Notes: generated by a model from the letters alone, not told the origin. A DNA stretch of 64,000 bases from Deltaproteobacteria bacterium (GCA_029552245.1 JAKPDW010000038.1:1-64000), one strand, 5' to 3'. Shown: positions 9,481-19,673, counted from the stretch's first letter. A program made the numbers and translations.

Positions 9481-10689
9481 CTAACGAACCGTCCTGCCTT
9501 CGTAGTCCCTCAGGATCCTCTTGGCCACCGCCATCTTGTGCACCTCGTCCGCGCCGTCGTAGATGCGCGCCGCCCGCTCATGGCGGTAGAAGTAGGCGAT
9601 GATGGTGTCGTCGGTCATGCCGAGGCCTCCGTGGACCTGGAGCGCCTTGTCTATGACTTCCTGCATCACGTTCGCCACGAAGAACTTGATGAACGAGATG
9701 TCGTACCTGGCCGCCTTTGCGCCCATGGTCTCGATCTTCCACGCCGCATTCAGCGTCATGAGGCGGGCGGCCTGGATGTTCGCCGCGCACTCGGCTATCC
9801 ACGCCTGGATGATCTGCTTGGTCGCCAGGGTCCTGCCGTCGGGCTGGATGATGCGGCTGGAGGCCCTCGAGCACATGAGGTCGAAGGCGCGGTTGCAGAT
9901 CCCGATCCATCGCATGCAGTGGTGGATCCTGCCCGGGCCCAGCCGTTCCTGCGCGATGACGAACCCGTGCCCCTCGGGACCCAGCAGGTTCTTCTGCGGC
10001 ACCCGGCAGGACTGGAAGAGCACCTCGCCGTGAGATGCGTAATCGTCGCCCGTGTGCCCCATGACCGGGATGTTCCTCACGAGGTTGAACCCCTTGGTGT
10101 CGGTGGGCACGATGATCATGCTCGCCCTCAAATACGGCGGGGCCTCCGGGTTCGTGACGGCCATGACGATGGAGAAGGCAGCACCGTCGGCTGCCGTGGA
10201 GTACCACTTCTGCCCGTTGATCACGTAATCGTCGCCGTCCTTGACCGCGGTGGTATCCATCATGACCGGGTTGGACCCGGGCATCTCCACCTCGGTCATG
10301 GAGAAGCAGCTCCTGATCTTCCCCTCCACGAGGGGCCTCAGGTAGCGTTCCTTCTGCTCGGGGGTGCCGTGGAGGTGGAGGATCTCTATGTTCCCCGCAT
10401 CCGGGGCCTGGCAGTTGAAGACGTAGTGACCGATGGGGGTCCTTCCCAGGCACTCGGAGACGAAGGCGTGATCCACGAGGCCGAGCCCCATGCCGCCGTA
10501 TTCCTTGGGGTGGTTCGGCGCCCAGAGCTCCATCTTGCGAACCATGTCCCGCTTCTTCTCGAGCACCGGCAGCATCTCGCGGCAACTCTTGTGGAGAAAC
10601 TCCCTCTCGAGGGGGATCAGCTCCTTGTCGACGAACTCGTCGATCAGGGATGTGATGGCCTGCACCCTTTCGGAAACCGAGAAATCCAT
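9481..10689 (-). CDS. Acyl-CoA dehydrogenase, ACAD10/11 type
   Basis: A 402-residue FAD-dependent acyl-CoA dehydrogenase. The FAD/substrate segment SCFSMTEVEMPGSNP is visible, as are QVHGGLGMTDD and, near the C-terminus, YRHERAARIYDGADEVH. The position of the classical catalytic Glu (IYEG) is Asp378 here (IYDG). Asp is also found in the ACAD11 group, so this supports that subfamily rather than a dead enzyme. Start at 10689 with AAGGAG. It follows the histidine phosphatase gene and precedes the TetR gene, in one operon with an APH-type kinase. Electron transfer would be to the divergently encoded ETF. Confidence 0.92.
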   Translation of the reverse strand: MDFSVSERVQAITSLIDEFVDKELIPLEREFLHKSCREMLPVLEKKRDMVRKMELWAPNHPKEYGGMGLGLVDHAFVSECLGRTPIGHYVFNCQAPDAGNIEILHLHGTPEQKERYLRPLVEGKIRSCFSMTEVEMPGSNPVMMDTTAVKDGDDYVINGQKWYSTAADGAAFSIVMAVTNPEAPPYLRASMIIVPTDTKGFNLVRNIPVMGHTGDDYASHGEVLFQSCRVPQKNLLGPEGHGFVIAQERLGPGRIHHCMRWIGICNRAFDLMCSRASSRIIQPDGRTLATKQIIQAWIAECAANIQAARLMTLNAAWKIETMGAKAARYDISFIKFFVANVMQEVIDKALQVHGGLGMTDDTIIAYFYRHERAARIYDGADEVHKMAVAKRILRDYEGRTVR

Positions 10690-10718
10690 GGCTGTCTCCT
10701 TTCGTTTGTGAAGGCCCC

Positions 10719-11429
10719 TCACCTATAGGTGAGGAGCGATTCGTCCCGGGCGAGCTCGAGGTGGGAGATGTCGTTGAACCCGGCCAGGGTTACCCTCTCC
10801 TCGTTGTACATGAGCCTCGTGACCGAGGTGTTGACGATCTGCCAGTTCAGTCGCATGGCGGTCTCCCCCGGGATTCCCAGCACCGCGGCCAGGCATGCGG
10901 CGATCACCCCGCCCGAGGTGAAGACCGCCACGGTGCTCCCCCTGCCGTGACGCCGTCTTATGGAGTCCACCCCCCGCATGACACGGCTCTTGAGCCCCTC
11001 CCACGATTCCACGCCGTCGACATGGGCGCCCAGGGACACCCACCTGAGCATGGCCGCCTCGAATATCCGCTTGAACGCGGCCTTGCTCTCGTACATCCTC
11101 GGCAGATCCGCCTCGAGAGAGGGGTCCTCCGCCGCCATGGCCGGGAACAGGGCGGTCACGATGGCTGCGGTGTCGTACTCGTCGAACTCCGGCATCGTCA
11201 CCAGGCCCGGCAGCGGCCTGTCGCTGTCCTTGAAGAACCTCAGGACCTCCTGGGCGGTGGACACCTGCCGCCTCATGGTCCCGGAGTACACGGCAACCGG
11301 CATGAAGCCCTTGTCGTAGAGGATCCCCGCGAGGATCCTGGCCTGCGCAAGCCCCCTCGGAGAAAGGACGTCGTAATCGTCGTCCCCGAAGGAGGCCTGC
11401 CCATGCCTGAAGAGGTATATCATGCTCAT
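10719..11429 (-). CDS. Histidine phosphatase family protein
   Basis: A 236-residue member of the phosphoglycerate-mutase-like phosphatase superfamily. The phospho-His motif RHGQAS follows immediately after MSMIYLF. Further conserved parts include LSPRGLAQARILA and a late FTSGGVIAACL. The substrate is unknown. It is the first gene of the acyl-CoA operon, whose promoter -10 box ends only seven bases before the ATG, so the message may be leaderless; an internal start at 11423 is possible. A phosphatase in an operon with an acyl-CoA kinase may act on a phosphorylated intermediate or correct kinase side products, which is inference. Confidence 0.85.
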   Translation of the reverse strand: MSMIYLFRHGQASFGDDDYDVLSPRGLAQARILAGILYDKGFMPVAVYSGTMRRQVSTAQEVLRFFKDSDRPLPGLVTMPEFDEYDTAAIVTALFPAMAAEDPSLEADLPRMYESKAAFKRIFEAAMLRWVSLGAHVDGVESWEGLKSRVMRGVDSIRRRHGRGSTVAVFTSGGVIAACLAAVLGIPGETAMRLNWQIVNTSVTRLMYNEERVTLAGFNDISHLELARDESLLTYR

Positions 11430-11435
11430 GGACCG

Positions 11436-11464
11436 ATCCTACCCTGGAAAGGGATGCCTGTCAA
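11436..11464 (-). promoter_or_regulatory. Sigma70-type promoter of the acyl-CoA operon
   Basis: On the minus strand, TTGACA (11464-11459), a 17-base spacer and TAGGAT (11441-11436). The predicted start of transcription is at about the ATG at 11429. The -35 box lies 10 bases from the palindromic operator. Confidence 0.7.
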
Positions 11465-11474
11465 GGCTAAATAT

Positions 11475-11488
11475 AACGAACGTTCGTT
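11475..11488. promoter_or_regulatory. Perfect palindrome, likely TetR operator
   Basis: AACGAACGTTCGTT is a perfect 14-bp palindrome, centred between two divergent -35 boxes. It has the size and symmetry of TetR-family operators. The regulator encoded at 8762-9478, inside one of the two flanked operons, is the obvious candidate. A dimer bound here would cover or touch both -35 elements and control the catabolic operon and etfBA together. Confidence 0.65.
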
Positions 11489-11494
11489 TTTTGC

Positions 11495-11524
11495 TTGCCT
11501 GCATCCTGCGCCTTGAGGTATGGT
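11495..11524 (+). promoter_or_regulatory. Promoter of etfBA
   Basis: TTGCCT (11495-11500), an 18-base spacer and TATGGT (11519-11524). It lies six bases from the palindromic operator and 23 bases upstream of the etfB start. Confidence 0.5.
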
Positions 11525-11546
11525 AGAGTGCGAGCGGAGATAGAGC

Positions 11547-12329
11547 ATGAAGGTTCTCGTGTGCATAAAGCAGGTGGTCGACGCCCACGACACCGTGAGC
11601 CTCGACGAGGCAGCGGGCAGGCTCACCTTCGCCCCAAAGAGCGTCTTCAGGATGAACAGGGCGGACGAACATGCCCTGGAAGAGGCGCTCCTCCTCAAGG
11701 AGCGCCTCGGCGAGGACGTCGAGATCCACGCAGTGACCGTCGGCCCGCCAAGGGCCGCCTCTGTCGTCAGGCGGGCCCTCGAGATGGGGGCGACCGGGTG
11801 CGTGCACGTGACGGTCGGCGACGATGGGCAGCCCGATCCCTCGACAACGGCCCGGGCCCTTGCTGCATGCGTATCCAGGGGGGGCTTCGACCTCGTTCTC
11901 GCAGGCGTCATGGCAGAGGACGACATGGCGGGTGTCACCGGCCAGCTCGTGGGGGCGTACCTCGGATGGCCCTGCGCGACCTCGGTCGTCGCGATCGAGA
12001 CGCTTTCCCCGGGAGGGAAGGTGCGGGTCACGAGCGAGATCGAGCACGGGTACCGCGCTCTGCGCGAGATCGCCCTGCCCGCCGTGCTCACCATCCAGAC
12101 CGGGATCAACCAACCCCGCTACCCCAGGCTCTCGGACGTCCTGCGCGCCAGGACCATGTCTCCGGAGACGATCCCCTTGGACGAACTGGTGCCGCACCAA
12201 CGGATCGGGAATGCACCGAAGGTCGCCAAGCCCGCGAGCAGCAGGCAGGGCATCGTCCTCAAGGGGACATCCCTCGAGAAGGCCAGGGCTCTCGTCGACA
12301 TCCTTCGCGAGAAGGCCCTCATCCCCTAG
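11547..12329 (+). CDS. etfB: Electron transfer flavoprotein, beta subunit
   Basis: A 260-residue EtfB. It begins MKVLVCIKQVVDAHDTV and carries the family segment FRMNRADEHALEEALLLKE, then GVMAEDDMAGVTGQLVGAYL in the AMP/FAD-binding region. With EtfA it forms the soluble heterodimer that takes electrons from acyl-CoA dehydrogenases. A GGAG site precedes the start. It is the first gene of a two-gene operon divergent from the acyl-CoA operon, sharing the palindromic operator. Whether this ETF is of the bifurcating type cannot be judged by eye. Confidence 0.92.
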   Translation: MKVLVCIKQVVDAHDTVSLDEAAGRLTFAPKSVFRMNRADEHALEEALLLKERLGEDVEIHAVTVGPPRAASVVRRALEMGATGCVHVTVGDDGQPDPSTTARALAACVSRGGFDLVLAGVMAEDDMAGVTGQLVGAYLGWPCATSVVAIETLSPGGKVRVTSEIEHGYRALREIALPAVLTIQTGINQPRYPRLSDVLRARTMSPETIPLDELVPHQRIGNAPKVAKPASSRQGIVLKGTSLEKARALVDILREKALIP

Positions 12330-12338
12330 GAGACCCTC

Positions 12339-13316
12339 ATGGACATGCGCGTGTACATCGTGGGAGAGACCCTCGGCGGAAGGCTCACCGAGGAAACGAT
12401 GGACCTCGCTTCCTTCGTGCATTCCGCGTACGGCCGCATGCCCGATGCGTGCTTCCTGCCCTCTTGCAAGGGCGATGACGCGGCGCATGAGCTTGCCGGC
12501 CTCACCGGGTCCACCGTCCACCTCTTGAGGTCCGGAGACGACCTGTGCCCGCCTGGGCGCGCCCTGGCGGAGAAGATCGCGGCCATCATCGGCGAAGGGC
12601 GGCCGTCTGCCGTGTTCCTGGCGCAAAGGTTCTTCGGGCTCGAACTGGCGCCCATGATCGCGCTCCTCCTCGACGCGGAGATCCTCACGGGCGTGGTCGC
12701 AGCAAGCGGGTGGAGGTTCACCCGGCAGGTGTACGGCGGCCGTTTCGTCGAGCACACCCAACCGGCGCGCGATCGCGTGGTGTGCACCGTCTTCACGTCG
12801 CCGAGGAGGCACGTCGCCCTCGAGCACCCATCCAGGGGAAGGGTGCTCGTCCACGAGGCGCCCCCCGCGGACGATCGCGCTCGACTCGTCGGGATCTTGG
12901 AACCGGCCGTCAGCACGAGCCCGCTTCCGGAGGCGGAGGTGATCGTGTCTGCAGGCAGGGGTCTGGGCGGCAAAGAAAACCTGCACCTCGTCGAGGAACT
13001 CGCATCCCTGTTCCCGCGCTCGGCCGTGGGGGCTTCGCGTGGGGCGTGCGACCTCGGGTGGCTCGACTACTCGCGCCAGATTGGGACCACGGGCATGAGC
13101 GTCTCCCCGAGGCTGTACATCGCGTGCGGGATCTCGGGGGCCGTCCAGCATACAGCCGGCATCAGGGGCGCACAGACCGTGATAGCCGTCAATATCGACG
13201 ACCAGGCACCGATCTTCAACGTCGCCCACATCCACGTGGTGGAAGACCTCAAGACCTTCCTTCCGGCTCTCATCGACGAGATGAGGAAGGCGATGGCCGG
13301 CAGGAACCTCGGCTGA
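12339..13316 (+). CDS. etfA: Electron transfer flavoprotein, alpha subunit
   Basis: A 325-residue EtfA. The N-terminal half is the divergent ETF domain. The C-terminal FAD-binding domain starts near VIVSAGRGLGGKENLHLVEE and continues through the FAD-contact region ISGAVQHTAGIRG and VNIDDQAPIFNVAHIHVV. The length is normal. It follows etfB by nine bases, with AGGAGA before the start. It carries the FAD of the heterodimer and passes electrons onward to the quinone pool or another acceptor; no ETF dehydrogenase gene is present in the window. Confidence 0.92.
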   Translation: MDMRVYIVGETLGGRLTEETMDLASFVHSAYGRMPDACFLPSCKGDDAAHELAGLTGSTVHLLRSGDDLCPPGRALAEKIAAIIGEGRPSAVFLAQRFFGLELAPMIALLLDAEILTGVVAASGWRFTRQVYGGRFVEHTQPARDRVVCTVFTSPRRHVALEHPSRGRVLVHEAPPADDRARLVGILEPAVSTSPLPEAEVIVSAGRGLGGKENLHLVEELASLFPRSAVGASRGACDLGWLDYSRQIGTTGMSVSPRLYIACGISGAVQHTAGIRGAQTVIAVNIDDQAPIFNVAHIHVVEDLKTFLPALIDEMRKAMAGRNLG

Positions 13317-13379
13317 TCCTCTCGCCCCCTGGAACCCTCCTCGAGCCCGGCCGGTCGCCATCGGGGGCCCCATGGGAGC

Positions 13380-15779
<2,400 letters not shown>

Positions 15780-15882
15780 GGCATATCAGCGGTGCTTCCT
15801 TGTTTATCGACATTTCTCCCAAGGGCTTGAGCAGGGGTACGGCGTTTCTGTGCAGGGCGCCGGTTCACAGGGGGTCTCGATC

Positions 15883-16062
15883 CTAGCCGTCGAAAACGCC
15901 CACGAGGCGGTTTTCGCGCTCCGAGGGCCTCTCCACCCAGGGGGCACCGTCACGAGGATCGCGCCCCTTTCCCAGGACGAAGACCTTCTCCCTGTGCCCC
16001 ACGGTGCATATCCTCGGCTGCCGGCCTCTCGTCACGGCAGGAACCGGGCGCGTGCCCGGCAT
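15883..16062 (-). CDS. Possible 59-residue protein of unknown function
   Basis: An ORF with high third-position GC reading MPGTRPVPAVTRGRQPRICT at its start and RLVGVFDG at its end. It is basic and has no motif I recognise. There is no clear ribosome-binding site, and an imperfect hairpin (CGAAAACGCC with GGCGGTTTTCG, 15891-15916) overlaps its 3' end. It may be a chance ORF in GC-rich DNA. It lies in the 522-base gap upstream of the divergent carbonic anhydrase gene. Confidence 0.22.
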   Translation of the reverse strand: MPGTRPVPAVTRGRQPRICTVGHREKVFVLGKGRDPRDGAPWVERPSERENRLVGVFDG

Positions 16063-16097
16063 GTGACCCGTTTTGTCGCCCGCTTCGGTTGTCTCGT

Positions 16098-16125
16098 TTG
16101 AGAGCCGGGGCTTTCATGGTAAGAT
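16098..16125 (+). promoter_or_regulatory. Promoter upstream of gamma-carbonic anhydrase gene
   Basis: TTGAGA (16098-16103), a 16-base spacer and TAAGAT (16120-16125). It would give a long leader of about 170 bases before the start codon at 16302. Confidence 0.5.
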
Positions 16126-16301
16126 GAGCGTGCACTGGACAACAGGAGGGGGCGCCCGCTAGGCGAAAACCGGGCGTGGGTACCGTCGAGCCTTCAGGGT
16201 TCCCCCATGCGGCCATGGATGACGGCACGGTTCCACGCGGGCTTGGGGGACGCGGGGTTCAAGCGATACGGCACGTCGACGAAAGGGGGAGGGGGGACGT
16301 T
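16126..16301 (+). other. Long leader of the carbonic anhydrase gene
   Basis: About 175 bases between promoter and start codon. A stem CGCCCG/CGGGCG is visible near 16152-16178, with an A-rich loop. I do not recognise a known riboswitch. An in-frame upstream start at 16176 is possible but lacks a good ribosome-binding site, whereas 16302 has a strong purine-rich one. Confidence 0.35.
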
Positions 16302-16820
16302 ATGCCTCTGTATGCCCTTGGAGACAAGGCGCCGCTCATCGGCGCGGACACGTGGGTGGCGCCGAGCGCCGAGATCATAGGCGACGTCACCATAGGCGAA
16401 AGATGCTGGATAGGCCCGTGCGCGGTGATCCGCGGCGACTTCGGGTCCATCGTGATCGGCGACGACACGGCCATCGAGGACGGCGTGGTCGTTCACACGC
16501 CGGCGATGGTCACGATCGGTTCGTTCGTGACCATCGGGCACCTGGCCATGATACACGGCGCATCGGTGGGCGACTACGCGGTCATAGGCATGAACTCCAC
16601 GCTGGGGGACAACGCCCGGGTGGGCGAATGGGCCATCGTGGCAGAACACTCGCTGGTCAAGAAAAACCAGGTCGTTCCCCCCGGCAAGCTGTATGCCGGC
16701 GTGCCGGCCGTGGAGAAGGGGGAGGTCACACAGGTCCACCGCGAGGTGATGATCGCAGGCAAGAAGCTCTACCGCGACCTCGCAGGGCGCTACCGAGAGG
16801 GTCTGCGCCGCATCGGGTGA
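16302..16820 (+). CDS. Gamma-class carbonic anhydrase family protein
   Basis: A 172-residue left-handed beta-helix protein built of hexapeptide repeats. The probable metal ligands are His65 (VVHTP), His80 and His85 (GHLAMIHG), and the RGD motif is at 44-46. This matches the gamma-carbonic anhydrase/YrdA family, trimeric enzymes with metal at the subunit interface. Some family members lack hydration activity, so the reaction is not certain. The start is preceded by GGGGGAGGGGGG. The membrane-protein gene follows after 73 bases. Confidence 0.88.
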   Translation: MPLYALGDKAPLIGADTWVAPSAEIIGDVTIGERCWIGPCAVIRGDFGSIVIGDDTAIEDGVVVHTPAMVTIGSFVTIGHLAMIHGASVGDYAVIGMNSTLGDNARVGEWAIVAEHSLVKKNQVVPPGKLYAGVPAVEKGEVTQVHREVMIAGKKLYRDLAGRYREGLRRIG

Positions 16821-16893
16821 CCTGCCTTCATGTGTGGGGAGCGAATCGCTGGCGACCAGCGTTCGATAGACACAATACACCGAGGAGGAACCC

Positions 16894-17517
16894 ATGAACC
16901 ACCCCGAGGCGACCGCCATGGCCCTGTCCATCCTGCGTTCCGGCAACCCGTTCCAGTGGTACGTGATAACCCTTCTCGCCCTGACCCTGTATGTCTACGT
17001 CAACGAATACTCCAAGAAGAATTACAGGGGGATAGCGGCAGGCCTGTCCCTGTACATGGTCCACTGGTTCGTGGAGATAGGAAACGCCCTGATACAGCAC
17101 TTCTCCGGCCATGCCCTCTGGACCGTGCCCACGGGCACCGCCTTCCTCATCCTCGTCGGCGTGGGCATCGAGATCAGCCTCATGTTCGCCGTCTCAGGGC
17201 TCATCCTGAGCAAGCTTTTGCCCGAAGACCCCGGGATGAAGGTCCTGGGGATCAACAACAGGCTGTTGTTCGCCGTCGCGAACGCCGCCTTCTACTCGGT
17301 ATTCGAGATCTTCCTGGTCAAGACCCCGACCTTCGTGTGGGTCTGGCCGTTCTGGGGGGCTTTCCCGGTGTTCGTCACGGTCTACATACCGTTCTTCCTC
17401 GCCGCGTTCTACGCGTACGACTGGAAACCGAGGACGCAGAAGCTGTTCATCGGGACGTTGTTCGCGATAAACGCAGCATCGCTCGTGGTCTTCGCGGGGA
17501 TCCTGAAGTGGATCTAG
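16894..17517 (+). CDS. Multi-pass membrane protein of unknown function
   Basis: A 207-residue integral membrane protein with about six hydrophobic helices, for example WYVITLLALTLYVYV, TAFLILVGVGIEISLMFAVS and LFIGTLFAINAASLVVFAGI. I do not recognise a functional motif. Conserved-looking polar residues in helices (YMVHWFVEIGNALIQHF) could bind a ligand or metal. A strong AGGAGG site precedes the start. It may be co-transcribed with the carbonic anhydrase gene, but no functional link is known to me. Confidence 0.8.
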   Translation: MNHPEATAMALSILRSGNPFQWYVITLLALTLYVYVNEYSKKNYRGIAAGLSLYMVHWFVEIGNALIQHFSGHALWTVPTGTAFLILVGVGIEISLMFAVSGLILSKLLPEDPGMKVLGINNRLLFAVANAAFYSVFEIFLVKTPTFVWVWPFWGAFPVFVTVYIPFFLAAFYAYDWKPRTQKLFIGTLFAINAASLVVFAGILKWI

Positions 17518-17832
17518 GAAACGGGGGAATCACCCGGCTCCGGTAATCGGCCTGACGAACGAGGCCTCCCCCGTCATCGACGAGCGTTTGAAGGCCGTCA
17601 CGGCGGCACAAAGGCGCTCTCTTGCCCCGTGGATGTCCTGTGCCAGTAAAGACCAGCGAAGACCGAGACAGGGCTCCGTGCGAAAAGAAACCCAGGCCTT
17701 TGCCGGTGCGGGCCATCATGAGCAGGGATGCCACCGGGGGTCGTCCCCGGCGAAGCCTTCCCCGCGCCCGGGCCGGCAGGCGTCATGCTGCGCTTGGCAG
17801 GCCGCCTGCGCCCGGAGAGAAGGGCCAAGGCG
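17518..17832. other. Intergenic region between convergent genes
   Basis: About 315 bases. A stem GCAGGCG/CGCCTGC with a 20-base loop lies near 17779-17812 and may help end transcription from the peroxiredoxin side. No plausible gene is seen. Confidence 0.4.
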
Positions 17833-18441
17833 TCAATCTTTCAGCCGCTCGAGCTCGGTCATGATCCATTCGAGAGGCGGCCTCTCGTTGATGTCGTGAA
17901 CGTCGAGGGCGCGGATGACGCCAGTCTTGTCCACGATGAAGATCGCCCTCTCCGCCGTCCCGTCCGACCTGAGCACCCCGTAGACATCGGCTGTCTTGCC
18001 GTGTGGCCAGAAGTCAGAGAGCACGGGGAACCACAGGCCGCCCATGCTCTTGGTCCACGCGTACAGGGTGGGGACGTTGTCCACGGAGATCCCGATCACG
18101 ACCGCATCCATGGCCTCGAACTCCTCGCGGGCCAGGTTGTACCCCGGCCACTGGTCAGAGCACACGGGGGTCCAGGCGGCCGGCACGAAGGATATCATCA
18201 CGTTCTTCTTGCCCCGATAGTCTCTGAGCGAAACGGTCTTCCCGTCCACCGACCTGAGGCTGAAATCCGGCGCCACGTCCCCGACCTTGACCTTGAGGAC
18301 GCTGTCTATGGGCTTGAGCTTCCCGACCTGGTAGATCTCTTCCCGGGAGAGACCCGCGGAGGACAAAGGCGACGGCGCACCGGCCCCGGCCATGAGCATG
18401 CATACGATCGACAAGGGAAACACGTACCTCTTCATCTTCAT
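17833..18441 (-). CDS. Exported 1-Cys peroxiredoxin
   Basis: A 202-residue AhpC/TSA-family peroxiredoxin that reduces peroxides. A signal peptide is visible (PLSIVCMLMAGAGA). The peroxidatic site is PAAWTPVC with Cys94. No second cysteine follows in the mature protein, so it should be a 1-Cys enzyme that needs an external reductant. The exported CPHC protein encoded immediately upstream is a natural candidate. The start at 18441 fits the 17-base gap to the upstream stop. It is the last gene of the Fur-rubrerythrin operon. Export suggests periplasmic peroxide defence. Confidence 0.88.
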   Translation of the reverse strand: MKMKRYVFPLSIVCMLMAGAGAPSPLSSAGLSREEIYQVGKLKPIDSVLKVKVGDVAPDFSLRSVDGKTVSLRDYRGKKNVMISFVPAAWTPVCSDQWPGYNLAREEFEAMDAVVIGISVDNVPTLYAWTKSMGGLWFPVLSDFWPHGKTADVYGVLRSDGTAERAIFIVDKTGVIRALDVHDINERPPLEWIMTELERLKD

Positions 18442-18458
18442 CGAGACGCACCTCGCTG

Positions 18459-19013
18459 TCACTTCGGCAGTGCCATGAGCACCCTGTCCAGGAACCCCCT
18501 GGGATCGTCGTGGGGCCCCTGTTCCACGAAAAACGCCTTGAACCTTCCCCCGGTCTTCTTGAACGCGAAGAACGTCGGGGTCCTTATACCCTCGAGCCTG
18601 CCGAGGAGAACGGACCCGGTGTCATCGAAGAGGGGGAAGGGGATCTTGTACTTCTTCTTGAAGAACCCGACCTCGTAGGCTGAATTCCCCACGCCTATGC
18701 CGATGAGTTTCACCCTGCCCTTGAGTTTGCCGTCGGCCTCGATGATCGCGAAGAGCTCGTTGGCCTTCGGGGCGTGGCGCTGGCAGTGCGGACAGTACAT
18801 GCTGAAGATCTCCACGATCAAGATATCGCCTGCGATATCCGAGAGAGCGAACCTCCCGGCTGTCGCCTTGATGCCCAGATACAACCGCTCGGCGGCGTCG
18901 GCCGGGACCGCGAGCGTCACGGTCTCTACGGCGGTGCCGTCGGGGGTGGCGCCGAAACACGGCTGCACCAGGGCGAAGAGCAGAGAGAACGCGAGCGCCG
19001 CTATCTTGCACAT
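18459..19013 (-). CDS. Exported thioredoxin-like protein with CPHC motif
   Basis: A 184-residue thioredoxin-fold protein. The signal peptide is MCKIAALAFSLLFALVQPCF with cleavage near residue 21. The redox motif is CPHC at 74-77 in FSMYCPHCQRH, the DsbA-type sequence, although the rest is TlpA/AhpC-like (GRFALSDI, GIRTPTFFAFKK). The cis-proline is in RTPTFF. It probably reduces or oxidises thiols in the periplasm and may recycle the adjacent 1-Cys peroxiredoxin. The start at 19013 has GGGGGAG upstream. Confidence 0.83.
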   Translation of the reverse strand: MCKIAALAFSLLFALVQPCFGATPDGTAVETVTLAVPADAAERLYLGIKATAGRFALSDIAGDILIVEIFSMYCPHCQRHAPKANELFAIIEADGKLKGRVKLIGIGVGNSAYEVGFFKKKYKIPFPLFDDTGSVLLGRLEGIRTPTFFAFKKTGGRFKAFFVEQGPHDDPRGFLDRVLMALPK

Positions 19014-19037
19014 GTGCTCCCCCTTCGATGAACGCCC

Positions 19038-19067
19038 ATCCCCGAATGACGGTGAGTCATCGGGGAT
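19038..19067. terminator. Imperfect hairpin between rubrerythrin and thioredoxin-like genes
   Basis: ATCCCCGAATGA pairs with TCATCGGGGAT with one bulge and a seven-base loop. No T-run follows on either strand, so it may attenuate or protect the message rather than terminate fully. Confidence 0.35.
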
Positions 19068-19084
19068 AGGCGGAAAGAAGACCA

Positions 19085-19660
19085 TCACCAGTTCTCGCCA
19101 AGGATCTCGAAGTAGTCGCGCGGGTGTGCACACGCAGGGCACGATGCCGGAGCCTCTGTCCCCTCGTGGAGGTACCCGCAGTTTCTGCATCTCCAGACCA
19201 CCGCCTTGTCCCGCTTGAAGACCCTTCCCTGGGCGATGTTCTCGGCAAGCTCACGGTAGCGCTTCTCGTGCTGCCGCTCCGCCACCGAGACCGCTTCCCA
19301 CACCTTCGCGATGGCCTCGAAACCCTCTTCCCTGGCCACCCTTGCGAACCCGGGGTACATCTCTGCCTGCTCGTGGTGCTCCCCCGCAGCAGCCGCCTTG
19401 AGGTTCTCGAGCGTGGAGCCTATCACGCCCGCGGGGAAGCTCGCGGTGATCTCGACCTCCCCTCCCTCGAGGAACTTGAAGAACCTCTTGGCGTGCTCCT
19501 TCTCCTGGTTCGCCGTCTCTTCGAAGATGTCCGCTATCTGCATGTACCCGTCCTTGCGGGCCTGGCTCGCAAAGTAGGTGTACCGCATGCGCGCCTGGCT
19601 CTCCCCTGCGAACGAGGCAAGGAGATTCTTTTCCGTCTTCGAACCCTTCAACGTCGCCAT
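19085..19660 (-). CDS. Rubrerythrin
   Basis: A 191-residue rubrerythrin, a cytoplasmic NAD(P)H-linked peroxidase of anaerobes. The N-terminal ferritin-like domain provides the diiron ligands (FAGESQARMRY, EETANQEKEHAKRF, AERQHEKRY). The C-terminal rubredoxin domain has the cysteine pairs CRNC and CPAC. Both parts are complete. A strong GGAGG site precedes the start at 19660. It lies 13 bases after the Fur-family gene, so the pair is surely co-transcribed and likely de-repressed by peroxide or iron change. Confidence 0.95.
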   Translation of the reverse strand: MATLKGSKTEKNLLASFAGESQARMRYTYFASQARKDGYMQIADIFEETANQEKEHAKRFFKFLEGGEVEITASFPAGVIGSTLENLKAAAAGEHHEQAEMYPGFARVAREEGFEAIAKVWEAVSVAERQHEKRYRELAENIAQGRVFKRDKAVVWRCRNCGYLHEGTEAPASCPACAHPRDYFEILGENW

Positions 19661-19673
19661 ATCATTCCTCCTT

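Noticed and set aside
7640..9484. Long plus-strand ORF of about 600 codons
   Set aside because: It lies antisense to the kinase and TetR genes, which show full family motifs; long antisense frames are expected in GC-rich DNA.
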